Made by a program: the position numbers and the translations under genes
Assembly (NCBI RefSeq): GCF_016623465.1
Contig: NZ_JAEDAJ010000001.1
Location: 214,227 to 278,226 of the forward strand
From: Brachybacterium halotolerans
GTDB lineage: Bacteria > Actinomycetota > Actinomycetes > Actinomycetales > Dermabacteraceae
Length of the DNA: 64,000 bases
Reading direction: 5' to 3'
Notes under the pieces: generated by a model
Databases searched by the model: none
What the model saw: the letters and a program-made list of their open reading frames with translations, nothing else
Told to the model about the DNA's origin: nothing
In this document: piece by piece, positions 25,014 through 33,476 of the stretch
How the letters are laid out: each line of letters opens with the position of its first letter
How positions within the stretch are numbered: position 1 is the stretch's first letter

Positions 25014-25751
25014 TCAGGGCCGCTGGTCGAGATGCGCGAGCGAGGCGGCGATGCCCTCGAAGATGTCGCCTGCATAGTCGTCGAACTCGATGACGCCCAG
25101 GTGCCCGGCCTCCTGCGAGGCGGCGATGATCGCGTCGACGTCGATCTCGCCGCGGCCCAGCGGCTGCTGGGCGTCCTTGCGCCCGTCGCGCAGGCCGTCC
25201 TTGAGGTGGACGGCGCGCACGCGGTCGCCGAGCGCGGCGAGCAGCGCGACGGGATCCGATCCGCCGACGGCCGCCCAGTACGTGTCGACCTCGAGCACGA
25301 CGTCCGCTCCGAGCGCCTCGTCGAGGACCTCGACGCCCGTGCGGCCCGCGAAGACGGGCTCGGCCTCGAAGCCGTGGTTGTGATAGCCGACGGCCACGCC
25401 CTCGGAGAGCCCGACCTCGGCCGCGGCGTCGAGCAGCTCGGCCGTGCGCCGGATGTCGGCCTCCTGCGTCCACAGCGCGGGATCGCGGTGCGGCTGGATG
25501 ACGGTGCCGATGCCGAGCTCGGCGGCGGTCGCGAACAGAGCCCGCTGGTCCTCTGCGCCGAGGACATCGGCGTGCGTCGTCGGCGCGCTGAGGCCGAGTG
25601 CGCCGAGGTGCTCCCGCAGCATGTCCGCGTGCTCGGCGAGGCCGAAGGGCTCGACGCGGGTCAGGCCCAGGTCGCGAAGACGCGCGAGGGTCCCGGCCGG
25701 ATCGGCGGCGAGGGCCTCGCGCACGCTGTAGAGCTGGACGGAGATCTGCAC
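25014..25751 (-). CDS. TIM-barrel sugar phosphate isomerase/epimerase family protein
   Basis: The 245-residue protein is a short xylose-isomerase-like TIM barrel. It starts VQLYSVREALAADPAGTL, continues GVAVGYHNHGFEAEPVF, then DVVLEVDTYWAAVGGSDP and VRAVHLKDG, and ends LGVIEFDDYAGD, which supplies Glu, Asp, His and Glu/Asp metal ligands. Similar proteins are lyases or epimerases acting on 3-keto sugars and inosose. It is first in the four-gene minus-strand operon, and GTG at 25751 follows AAGGAG by 6 nt. A palindromic operator lies 34 nt upstream of the start and matches the one before the ABC importer. Confidence 0.86.
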   Translation of the reverse strand: MQISVQLYSVREALAADPAGTLARLRDLGLTRVEPFGLAEHADMLREHLGALGLSAPTTHADVLGAEDQRALFATAAELGIGTVIQPHRDPALWTQEADIRRTAELLDAAAEVGLSEGVAVGYHNHGFEAEPVFAGRTGVEVLDEALGADVVLEVDTYWAAVGGSDPVALLAALGDRVRAVHLKDGLRDGRKDAQQPLGRGEIDVDAIIAASQEAGHLGVIEFDDYAGDIFEGIAASLAHLDQRP

Positions 25752-25785
25752 GGGGGCTCCTTCGACGCGGTGCGGTGACGCGGCA

Positions 25786-25798
25786 GCAACCGGTTTCC
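25786..25798. promoter_or_regulatory. LacI-type operator copy 1 (AACCGGTT core)
   Basis: Read on the minus strand this is GGAAACCGGTTGC, centred on the 8-bp palindrome AACCGGTT (25788-25795). The same 13 bases occur at 29460-29472 before the ABC importer operon. A central CG and approximate dyad symmetry are typical of LacI-family operators, and a lacI gene lies between the two copies. Confidence 0.65.
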
Positions 25799-25864
25799 TG
25801 TGCGCCGCATCACCAGCCTACGAGGTCGAGGGGCATGCCACAACGACCGCCCGCGACGCGGTCC

Positions 25865-26812
25865 TCAGGCCTCGGGCGCGTCGTGCCCGGGGTCGCCGTC
25901 CGCGGGGCCCTCGCCGGTGGCGCCGTCGCCGTCGTCGAGCCCCTGCAGGAACTTCTCGACCTCGGCGGCGATCTCCTCGGCATCGGGGACGTCGGTGTCG
26001 TCGAGCGCGCCCGAGATCCCCATGCGGTCCACGTTCTCCTCGAGGGAGGAGACCATCTCCTGGAGCTGCGGGGACGCCTCGACCTGCTGGGCGATCGACT
26101 CGCGCACGGTCTCGGCCATCGGCTCGAGGGCGCCGGCCGGCAGCAACGGCCCGCCCTCCTCGCCGACGGCGCGCAGCAGGGAGATCGCGGCATCCGGGTA
26201 CTCGAGCTCGTGCAGGTACTGGGGGACCTGCACGGCGATCCCGACCACCGTGTGACCCGCCTCGTGCAGACGCATCGTCAGCAGCGCCGTGAACGGGGCG
26301 CGCAGCCGGAAGGTCGCGGGCACGGGGTGCGGGCGGGAGATGTCGGCGCGATCGCCGGCGAAGCGGCTGACCTGCAGGGCGCGCGTATGGGGCACGGGCG
26401 CGGGGAAGCTCTGGGCGACCAGGGTGCGCTCGACGCCGAGCTGCTCGACGACGATCCGCAGGGACGAGGCGACCCGCTCCCACTGGAACGACGGCTCGGG
26501 CCCGGTGAGCAGGAAGAACGTCTCGCCGCTGGGGTCCGTGACCTCGTGCAGCAGGATCTCCGGCTTGTCGTACTCGGCGAACTCGTCGCGCTCGAGAGTG
26601 ATCGAGGGCCGGCGCCCCGTGTAGTCGTGGACCTGGTCCATGTCGAGACGGCCCACGACCCTGTTCTCCAGGGTGTTCAGCAGGTGGTCGTCCACGAGCC
26701 GCTGGGCATGGCCGGCGTCGCCGAACGCACCCAGGGTGACCACGAGCGTGCGGCCGCGCAGCGCGCGCGAGTCGACATGGCGTTCGTAGCTGAACAGTGC
26801 TGTCGGGTCCAT
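25865..26812 (-). CDS. PAC2-family (proteasome-assembly-chaperone-like) protein
   Basis: The 315-residue protein has the PAC2 fold common in actinobacteria. It starts ALFSYERHVDSRALRGRTLVVTLGAF, has TLENRVVGRLDMDQVHDYTGRRPSI and FFLLTGPEPSFQWER, and ends with an acidic, helical tail. Archaeal and eukaryal relatives assist proteasome assembly; in actinobacteria the function is not settled. A ribosome site (CAGGAGG) precedes the ATG. It lies between the sugar operon and the MFS gene but has no obvious link to sugar use. Confidence 0.85.
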   Translation of the reverse strand: MDPTALFSYERHVDSRALRGRTLVVTLGAFGDAGHAQRLVDDHLLNTLENRVVGRLDMDQVHDYTGRRPSITLERDEFAEYDKPEILLHEVTDPSGETFFLLTGPEPSFQWERVASSLRIVVEQLGVERTLVAQSFPAPVPHTRALQVSRFAGDRADISRPHPVPATFRLRAPFTALLTMRLHEAGHTVVGIAVQVPQYLHELEYPDAAISLLRAVGEEGGPLLPAGALEPMAETVRESIAQQVEASPQLQEMVSSLEENVDRMGISGALDDTDVPDAEEIAAEVEKFLQGLDDGDGATGEGPADGDPGHDAPEA

Positions 26813-26932
26813 GGTGCGCCTCCTGGTCCTGCCGCTCGGTCGATGCCGGCGCGGTCGATGCGGATGTCCAGGTCAACGTCCTCGGCGGATCCCGTATTCC
26901 GGTCCCGCGGCCCGCGGGGTGTGAGACGGGAG

Positions 26933-28180
26933 TCATCGGGCCGACGGCGCCGCCTCGCGGCCGCCCACGAGCCGGATCGCGAGCGCGGCGACCGCCGCGA
27001 GCAGCGCGAAGGCCCAGAACGTGAGTCCGTACCCGCTCGCGCCGAGCGCGGCCAGGGCGAGCAGGGGACCGGTGAGGATCGCGCCCGCGCGACGCGAGTT
27101 CAGGTAGACGCCCGAGGCGAGGCCGGGCCGGTCGATCGCCTCCTGCATCCACGCCAGTCCGACGCCGGTGAGCGCCGCGATTCCCAGCGCGTTGGGGATC
27201 TGCAGCGCCACGAGCGCCAGGGGAGAGGCGAGCAGCGGCACGAGCGCATAGTAGAGAGCGGAGAGAAGGGCGCCGGCGGCCAGGAGCGTCGTCGGACGGA
27301 TCGTACGGGTGAGTCGGCCGAGCAGCAGCAGCGCGGGCGCCTCCAGCGCGGCGCAGACCCCGAGCGCGACGCCGGCCCAGACCGTGGCGAGGTGCAGGTG
27401 CTCGGTGACCAGCAGCGGCATCGCCGTGACGGATCCTGCGTTCCCCGCCTGCAGCGCGGTGATCGCGAGCACCACGACGACCAGCTCGAGCCGGCGGGCC
27501 GGCGCGCGTGCCGCTGCGGCCCCCTCGTCGGCCCGCCCGTCGTCGGCGGACCCGTGCCCGGCCGGTCCGTGGCCGGGCCCCGTGCCGCCGGCCCGCCCCG
27601 TCGCTCCCTCGCCCTCCGCGGGCTCCGTGCGCGCGGCGGCGCGCCGCAGGCTCGTCCGGATCGCGATGCTGAGGGCGAGCGACCCGAGAGCGACGGCGGC
27701 GATCAGCAGCAGCACCGCGCGATCCCCGAAGCCGGTCATCACGCCCGTGGCGAGCGGGGGACCGGCGACCCATGCCACCGAGAACACGGCGCGGGTGCGC
27801 ACCACCTGCTCGGCGCTCGACCCCTCGGAGCGCTGCAGCGCGAAGAGCATCCCCGACCACACGCCGGCGGGCCCGGCGAGCACCACGAGCACGATGCCCG
27901 CCACGGTGAGGCTCGTGGTCGCGGCGAGGCTGAGCACGGTGGCGAGCGTGAGCGCGGCGCACAGGATCATCGGGCCCGCGTAGTCGCGCCGACGATCCGC
28001 CCACGCGGGGATCACGAGCGCTGCGAGGAAGCCGCTCGCGTTCATGATCGCGAGAACGAGGCCCACCTGTCCGGGGTCCGCGCCGAACAGCGCGGAGAGC
28101 AGGAGTGCGATCACCGGGTTCAGCAGGGCGAGCTGCAGTCCGCCGACGAGGGCGGAGGCGGGGATCAGGCAGCGGCTCAC
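26933..28180 (-). CDS. MFS transporter, probable sugar or drug exporter
   Basis: The 415-residue integral membrane protein has 12 predicted helices in two halves split by a hydrophilic Gly/Ala-rich loop. Motif A is diverged (FLAALVIPAWADRRRDYAG). The overall pattern resembles sugar-efflux (SET) MFS proteins. GTG at 28180 is chosen because a TATCGT hexamer lies 7 nt upstream and the protein then begins just before the first helix. A 14-bp palindrome overlaps the promoter. It is divergent from the lacI gene, which suggests control by that repressor. Substrate unknown. Confidence 0.82.
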   Translation of the reverse strand: MSRCLIPASALVGGLQLALLNPVIALLLSALFGADPGQVGLVLAIMNASGFLAALVIPAWADRRRDYAGPMILCAALTLATVLSLAATTSLTVAGIVLVVLAGPAGVWSGMLFALQRSEGSSAEQVVRTRAVFSVAWVAGPPLATGVMTGFGDRAVLLLIAAVALGSLALSIAIRTSLRRAAARTEPAEGEGATGRAGGTGPGHGPAGHGSADDGRADEGAAAARAPARRLELVVVVLAITALQAGNAGSVTAMPLLVTEHLHLATVWAGVALGVCAALEAPALLLLGRLTRTIRPTTLLAAGALLSALYYALVPLLASPLALVALQIPNALGIAALTGVGLAWMQEAIDRPGLASGVYLNSRRAGAILTGPLLALAALGASGYGLTFWAFALLAAVAALAIRLVGGREAAPSAR

Positions 28181-28186
28181 ACCGAG

Positions 28187-28206
28187 AACGATACGGAGCG
28201 CTCCGT
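28187..28206 (-). promoter_or_regulatory. -10 element and palindromic operator for the MFS gene
   Basis: On the minus strand TATCGT (28187-28192) lies 7 nt before the GTG of the MFS gene. Directly upstream is the perfect 14-bp palindrome ACGGAGCGCTCCGT (28193-28206). Ten central bases are identical to the CebR/CelR operator core TGGGAGCGCTCCCA known from cellulose-using actinobacteria. A repressor bound here would block the promoter. Confidence 0.6.
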
Positions 28207-28228
28207 TCGGGTCGAGGCCCGGTCGACA

Positions 28229-28262
28229 GGGGCACCGCCGCTGTCCCCGTCCGCGGTGCCCC
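28229..28262. other. inverted repeat between divergent promoters
   Basis: GGGGCACCGC (28229-28238) and GCGGTGCCCC (28253-28262) form a perfect 10-bp stem with a 14-nt loop in the 206-nt gap between the MFS and lacI genes. It could be a terminator-like leader structure or a protein site; nothing else supports a choice. Confidence 0.45.
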
Positions 28263-28386
28263 GGTGGCCGGGACACCGCTCTCCTAACCGATCCGGACTC
28301 CCTCGTGGCGCGCGAGCGCATACGGTAACCCCCGAGCGGTGCCCTCCGGGCGCCGCGGACGAGGGGACGGGGAGGAGGCGATCTCG

Positions 28387-29397
28387 ATGAGCTCGACGCT
28401 GAGCGATGTGGCACGGGAGGCAGGAGTCTCCAAGGGGACGGCCTCCAAGGCTCTCAACGGCCGGTCCGGGGTCTCCGCGGCCACGCGGGAGCGGGTGGTC
28501 GCCGCCGCGGAGGACCTCGGGTGGAAGCCGTCGTACGCCGCGCGGGCGCTCTCGCGCTCGGCGACCGGGGTGTTCGGTCTCGCGATCGCGCGCTCGAGCG
28601 AGACCGTGGGCGCGGAGAACTTCTTCATGGCGTTCGTCGCCGGGATGGAGGAGGAGCTCTCGCACAGCGACCGCGCGCTGCTCATGCAGATCGTGCCCGA
28701 CGTGGGCGCCGAGGCGGCGCTGCTCGAGCGCTGGGCGGCCGAGCGGCGCGTGGACGGGATCGTGCTCATGGACGCGCGGGTGGACGACCCCCGGATCCCG
28801 GTCATCGCGGACGCGGGAGTGCCGACGGCGGCGATGGCCTGCGAGGACCTGGGGGCGGGCATCGCGATGCTGCTCGTGGACGAGGAGGAGCGGATGCGCA
28901 CGATGCTCGAGCACCTCGCCTCCCGCGCCGGGGGCGGCCATGAGCGCATCGCCTACATCGCGGGCCCCCCTGAGTTCCTGCACGTGGCGCGCCGTCGTCG
29001 CGCCTTCGAGGAGATCTGCGCGGCCCGCGGGATCGGGGCGAGTGTGCTCACCTCGGACTATCGGCGCGCGTCCGTCGCGCGCTGGGGTCGCGAGATCCTG
29101 GCCCTGCACGAGGACGAGGGCTGCCGCGCCGTCATCGTCGACAACGAGCTGCTGGCCGCGCAGCTGCTCGTGCAGCTCCGCGGGGCCGACCTCGCCGTTC
29201 CGCGCGATCTCGCGGTCACCGCGCTCGAGGACTCGATCCTGTGCACGGTCACCGATCCGCCGCTCACGGCTCTCGGCCGGGACGTGGGCGAGAACGGCAG
29301 GCAGCTCGCGCGCCTGCTCGTGGAGCTCGCCGAGCAGGGGCCGGCGGGCGTCGTGGTCGCGGATCCGGGAGCGGTCGTGGAGCGCGGAAGCAGCTGA
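28387..29397 (+). CDS. LacI-family transcription regulator
   Basis: The 336-residue protein has an N-terminal LacI helix-turn-helix (TLSDVAREAGVSKGTASKAL, residues 4-23) and hinge, followed by a periplasmic-binding-protein-like sensor domain. The sensor includes GIVLMDARVDDPRIPVI, RIAYIAGPPEFLHVARRR and the C-terminal PPLTALGRDVGENGRQLA. ATG at 28387 follows GGGGAGGAGG. It sits between the MFS gene and the oligosaccharide importer, flanked by three LacI-type palindromes, so it most likely represses the surrounding sugar genes until an inducer binds. Which palindrome it recognises cannot be read from the sequence. Confidence 0.92.
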   Translation: MSSTLSDVAREAGVSKGTASKALNGRSGVSAATRERVVAAAEDLGWKPSYAARALSRSATGVFGLAIARSSETVGAENFFMAFVAGMEEELSHSDRALLMQIVPDVGAEAALLERWAAERRVDGIVLMDARVDDPRIPVIADAGVPTAAMACEDLGAGIAMLLVDEEERMRTMLEHLASRAGGGHERIAYIAGPPEFLHVARRRRAFEEICAARGIGASVLTSDYRRASVARWGREILALHEDEGCRAVIVDNELLAAQLLVQLRGADLAVPRDLAVTALEDSILCTVTDPPLTALGRDVGENGRQLARLLVELAEQGPAGVVVADPGAVVERGSS

Positions 29398-29459
29398 GCG
29401 GATCCGCTGAGCGCCCGTGCGCTCGCGAGCGGTGGAACGCGCAGAGTCGCGCAGGTCAC

Positions 29460-29472
29460 GGAAACCGGTTGC
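29460..29472. promoter_or_regulatory. LacI-type operator copy 2 (AACCGGTT core)
   Basis: GGAAACCGGTTGC contains the 8-bp palindrome AACCGGTT (29463-29470), identical over 13 bases to the site before the isomerase/oxidoreductase operon. It lies 131 nt before the ABC importer's first gene. A TAGATT hexamer at 29526-29531 is a possible -10 downstream. Confidence 0.65.
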
Positions 29473-29602
29473 GATCGTTATTAGTTCGTGACCCCGGATT
29501 CGGTGCGGTGACGGGCGGCACAGCCTAGATTCTGGAGCCATCGGATCAAGGCGGATCCGCGGCTCCAACGGCGGGGCCGATCCTTGAGAGGCCACGGTCA
29601 CC

Positions 29603-31420
29603 ATGTCCCACCTCGATTCATCCCAGCGCACCCTGTCCGGCTCCACCCGTCGCGGGTTCCTCGCCGCCTCCGGCGCGGCCGGCGGCGTCCTCGCCCTGGC
29701 CGCCTGCGGCGGCAAGAGCGGGGGAGGGTCCGGCGGTTCCGACGAGCTCGTCGGCGTCGGCAACAACGGCATGGCCGGCAAGGGCCGCAGCGGCGACGCC
29801 GCCGACCAGCTGTTCATCGCCGGCTTCCAGTGGAGCCCGCCCACGAACTTCAACACCTTCGCCGGAGCCCCGGCATGGCCCGCCTCCGGCAACGTCGCCC
29901 AGTACGTCTACGAGACCCTGCTGCGCTACGACATCGTCTCCGGTGATCTGAAGCCCGGCCTGGCGGCGAAGTACGAGGTCGACGGCACGTCCTCGATCAC
30001 GCTCACGCTCCAGGACGGCATCACCTGGCATGACGGCACCGAGTTCACGACGGACGACGTCCTGTACACCTTCGAGCTCGGCAAGATCGACGAGAGCCTG
30101 GGCGTCGCCTCCTTCTGGGTCGAGGTCGACGAGATGACCGCCGACGGCAGCACGATCAGCATCGCGGTCAACAAGGACCGCAAGAACGTCGGCATGGTGC
30201 TCGCGACCCTCGCCCAGCAGTTCATCGTGCCGAAGGCCGTCTTCGAGAAGGCAGCGAAGGAGACCGGCAACAAGCTCGCCTCCTGGGAGACCAAGGAGTG
30301 CATGGGCACGGGCCCGTACACGCTCGAGAAAGCCGATCAGACCCAGATCATCCTCGCGCGCAACGAGAAGTACTGGGGCAAGGACTTCTACGGCGGCCTG
30401 CCCGCGCCGACGAAGGTCATCCACCCGATCTTCAAGTCCAACGAGGACGGCAACCTGAAGTTCCAGAACGGCGAGCTCGACGTGATGCAGCAGTTCATCC
30501 CGCAGATCTCGAAGATGTGGGACTCCGGCAAGCCCGTCGGCACCTATCTCCAGGAGGAGCCCTACTTCGTGGCCGGCTCGATGCCGATGTTCCTCATCAA
30601 CACCACGAAGGACGGGCTCAAGGATCCCGAGGTGCGGCGCGCCATGGCCTACGCCGTGGACTACGCCTCCATCGCCGAGACCGCCATGTCCGGCTACTCG
30701 CCCGACGTCGTCGCCTCGCTGATCCTGCCCGAGGGCGCCGAGTCGGAGTGGATCGACAAAGACAAGGCCAAGGCCGACGGCTGGAGCTACGACCCGAAGA
30801 AGGCCGAGCAGATCCTCACCGACGCCGGCTACGCGAAGGGCTCGGACGGCATCTACGCCAAGGACGGCGTGAAGCTGGGCCCCTGGAAGCTCATCACCCC
30901 GCAGGGCTGGACCGACTGGAACGCGGCGCTCGAGATCGTGGCCAAGAGCTTCACGGCCGTCGGCATCTCCGCGGCCACGAACTTCCCGCAGCAGGCGCAG
31001 GTGACGACGTCCATCCAGAACGGCGACTTCGACCTCGCCTGCTGGTACGTCGCCGGCGCGAACCCGGCCACGCCCTGGCAGCGCTTCAGCGACGTGATGA
31101 GCAACGTGGAGCTCGCCGACCTGGGCAAGACCGCCTATCGCAACTATGGACGCTGGGAGAACGACGAGGTCAACGACCTTCTCGAGGCCGCCGCCGCAGC
31201 CGCGGACGACGACACCAAGAAGAAGGCGCTGACGGCGCTCGACGATCTCTTCCGCAAGGAGGTCCCGGCGTTCCCGCTCATGTACCGGCCGGACGAGTTC
31301 TTCGAGTTCAACGCGAGCAACTGGTCGAACTGGCCCACCGAGAAGAACGACTACGCGCCGCCGATGTTCCGCGGCGCGGGCAACGAGTGGATCTTCAAGA
31401 TCCAGAAGATCGGCGGCTGA
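29603..31420 (+). CDS. family 5 (oligosaccharide/peptide-type) ABC substrate-binding lipoprotein
   Basis: This is a 605-residue SBP_bac_5 protein, a class that binds peptides, nickel or oligosaccharides. The N-terminus has STRRGFLAASG (twin arginine) and a lipobox ending LALAAC at about residues 29-34. Family features include YVYETLLRYDIVSGDLKPGL, TLQDGITWHDGTEFTTDDV and GTGPYTLEKADQTQIILARN. In actinobacteria and Thermotoga, family 5 proteins often bind cello-, xylo- or manno-oligosaccharides. With a LacI gene next door and a shared operator with sugar enzymes, an oligosaccharide or glycoside is more likely than a peptide. It leads a five-gene operon. Confidence 0.9.
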   Translation: MSHLDSSQRTLSGSTRRGFLAASGAAGGVLALAACGGKSGGGSGGSDELVGVGNNGMAGKGRSGDAADQLFIAGFQWSPPTNFNTFAGAPAWPASGNVAQYVYETLLRYDIVSGDLKPGLAAKYEVDGTSSITLTLQDGITWHDGTEFTTDDVLYTFELGKIDESLGVASFWVEVDEMTADGSTISIAVNKDRKNVGMVLATLAQQFIVPKAVFEKAAKETGNKLASWETKECMGTGPYTLEKADQTQIILARNEKYWGKDFYGGLPAPTKVIHPIFKSNEDGNLKFQNGELDVMQQFIPQISKMWDSGKPVGTYLQEEPYFVAGSMPMFLINTTKDGLKDPEVRRAMAYAVDYASIAETAMSGYSPDVVASLILPEGAESEWIDKDKAKADGWSYDPKKAEQILTDAGYAKGSDGIYAKDGVKLGPWKLITPQGWTDWNAALEIVAKSFTAVGISAATNFPQQAQVTTSIQNGDFDLACWYVAGANPATPWQRFSDVMSNVELADLGKTAYRNYGRWENDEVNDLLEAAAAAADDDTKKKALTALDDLFRKEVPAFPLMYRPDEFFEFNASNWSNWPTEKNDYAPPMFRGAGNEWIFKIQKIGG

Positions 31421-31429
31421 GGCACCGCC

Positions 31430-32440
31430 GTGAAGCTCGGACGCTACATCGCACGCAAGACGATGTGGTACCTGGTCGCGCTGGTGGCAGCAGTGTCCCT
31501 GAACTTCCTGCTGCCCCGGCTCGTCCCGGGCAACCCCGTCGACGTCATCGTCTCCAACCTCACCCGCGGCGGCTCCATCACGGGTGAGCAGCAGAAGCAG
31601 ATCTACGACAGCTTCGTCACCGAGTTCGGTCTGGACCAGCCCCTGTGGCAGCAGTTCCTCACCTACCTCGGCAAGGTGTTCAGCGGCGACCTGGGCACGT
31701 CCTTCGGCTCGTACCCGACCTCGGTGAACACGCTGATCGGCGACGCCCTGCCGTGGTCGATCGCCGTGCAGCTGCCCGCGATCATCATCGGCTGGCTGCT
31801 GGGCAACCTGGTCGGCGCCGTCGCGGCCTTCCGGGGCGGCAACTGGGACCGCAGCGTGTTCACCTCCTCGCTGTTCCTCTCGGCCATGCCGTACTACTGC
31901 CTGTCGATCCTGCTGCTCTACGGCCTCGCCGTGGTCGCGGGCGTGTTCCCCGTGGGCGGCGCGTACTCGCTCGGAGAGACGCCCTCGCTCAGTCCGTCAT
32001 TCCTCATGGACGCGCTCAGCTACTACTGGCTGCCGTTCCTCTCGCTCGTGGTCGTCTTCATTGGCGGCCAGGCGGTGGGCATGCGCTCGATGGCGATCTA
32101 CGAGCTGGGCGGGGACTACGTGAACTACGCCCGTGCGATGGGCATCGGCGACAACAAGATCACCCAGTACATCTTCCGCAACGCGATGCTCCCGCAGATC
32201 ACGGGCCTCGCCCTGTCGATCGGCACGCTCGTGGGCGGCGCCCTGATCACCGAGCTGGTGTTCAACTATCCGGGCGTCGGGACGCTGCTGTTCACGGCGA
32301 TCTCCAACAACGACTACCCGGTGATCCAGGCGATCACCCTGATCATCACGGTGGCCGTGCTGGTGGCGAACTTCTGCGTCGAGATCGTCTATGGCATCGT
32401 CGACCCGCGCATCCGCGCGGCGGCCACAGGGGAGAAGTGA
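31430..32440 (+). CDS. ABC transporter permease, DppB/OppB type
   Basis: The 336-residue inner-membrane protein begins with a membrane helix and an extracytoplasmic region (IVSNLTRGGSITGEQQKQIY), followed by five helices. The cytoplasmic EAA-type loop YELGGDYVNYARAMGIGDNKI...NAMLPQ contacts the ATPases. The GTG start lies 9 nt after the binding-protein stop. It pairs with the next permease to form the pore. Confidence 0.92.
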   Translation: MKLGRYIARKTMWYLVALVAAVSLNFLLPRLVPGNPVDVIVSNLTRGGSITGEQQKQIYDSFVTEFGLDQPLWQQFLTYLGKVFSGDLGTSFGSYPTSVNTLIGDALPWSIAVQLPAIIIGWLLGNLVGAVAAFRGGNWDRSVFTSSLFLSAMPYYCLSILLLYGLAVVAGVFPVGGAYSLGETPSLSPSFLMDALSYYWLPFLSLVVVFIGGQAVGMRSMAIYELGGDYVNYARAMGIGDNKITQYIFRNAMLPQITGLALSIGTLVGGALITELVFNYPGVGTLLFTAISNNDYPVIQAITLIITVAVLVANFCVEIVYGIVDPRIRAAATGEK

Positions 32441-32441
32441 C

Positions 32442-33476
32442 ATGTCCGCACCGAACGCTCCCCTCACCGACGAGAAGGCCGCGCCGCGGTCCAATCCGTT
32501 CCGCAGCATCAACCTCTCCACCCGGTTCTGGGTCGCCCTGGTCCTCGTGGCCTTCGTGGTGGTCCTGGGCATGGCCGGGTGGGTCTACCCGACGGGTCCG
32601 GGCGAGAAGGTCGGGTCCCTCTACGACCCGCCCGGCAACGGCCTGCTCTTCGGCACCGACAACTTCGGGCACGACGTGGTCTCGGTGCTCATGGCCGGTA
32701 CCCGCACCTCGCTGATCATCGGGCTCGTCGCCGGCATCGTCGCCACCACGATCGGCGTGGCCATCGGGCTGATCTCCGGATTCGTGGGCGGCTGGCTCGA
32801 GGAGCTCCTGATGGGCGTCACCAACGTGGTGCTCGCGATCCCCTCGATCATCGTGCTGATCCTGATCTCGATCTCGCTGCCCCAGAGCACCATCTGGTCG
32901 CTCGCGATCGTCATCGGCATCACCTCGTGGCCCTGGACGGCGCGCGCCGTGCGCGCACAGGCCAGCAGCGTCGCGACCCGTGAGCACATCGACGTCGCCC
33001 GGCTGTCCGGTTCGCGACTGCCCTCGATCCTGCTGCGGGACGTGCTGCCCTACATCCTGTCGTACACGGTGATGGCCTTCGTGCTGCAGGTCTCCGGCGC
33101 GATCCTCGCCGAGGCCGCGCTGTCGATGCTGGGGCTCGGCCCGTCGGGCGCGAACTCCCTGGGCACCCAGCTGCACTGGGCGCTCGCCTTCCAGGCCGTC
33201 GCGAGCGGCGCCTGGTGGGCGTTCCTGCCGCCGACCATCATCCTCACCCTCGTGTCCTTCGGCTTCCTGCTGCTGCAGGCGAGCCTGGACGAGGTCTTCA
33301 ACCCGCGTCTGCGCCGTGGCAAGCGCCGGCAGATGAAGCAGGCCGCCGCCCGCCGCGCCGCGGACGCCCGTGCGCTCGCAGCCTCCCGCAGCGAGCAGGA
33401 CGACGACGCACAGGACCCCGAGGGCGCGGCGGTCCCGGCCGCCGGCCGCGGCATCCAGGAAGGAGGCGTCGCATGA
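32442..33476 (+). CDS. ABC transporter permease, DppC/OppC type
   Basis: The 344-residue membrane protein has a basic N-terminal segment, one helix, the conserved LLFGTDNFGHDVVSVLMAGT and an ABC permease domain with the EAA loop (EHIDVARLSGSRLPSILLRD). The last 50 residues are a charged, Ala/Arg-rich cytoplasmic tail longer than usual. Its stop overlaps the next ATG by four bases. Confidence 0.92.
   Translation: MSAPNAPLTDEKAAPRSNPFRSINLSTRFWVALVLVAFVVVLGMAGWVYPTGPGEKVGSLYDPPGNGLLFGTDNFGHDVVSVLMAGTRTSLIIGLVAGIVATTIGVAIGLISGFVGGWLEELLMGVTNVVLAIPSIIVLILISISLPQSTIWSLAIVIGITSWPWTARAVRAQASSVATREHIDVARLSGSRLPSILLRDVLPYILSYTVMAFVLQVSGAILAEAALSMLGLGPSGANSLGTQLHWALAFQAVASGAWWAFLPPTIILTLVSFGFLLLQASLDEVFNPRLRRGKRRQMKQAAARRAADARALAASRSEQDDDAQDPEGAAVPAAGRGIQEGGVA

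Noticed and set aside
28181-28414. N-terminal extension of the MFS transporter
   Set aside because: The extra residues are Arg/Ser/Pro-rich and run through the divergent promoter region; GTG at 28180 fits the promoter and the first helix.
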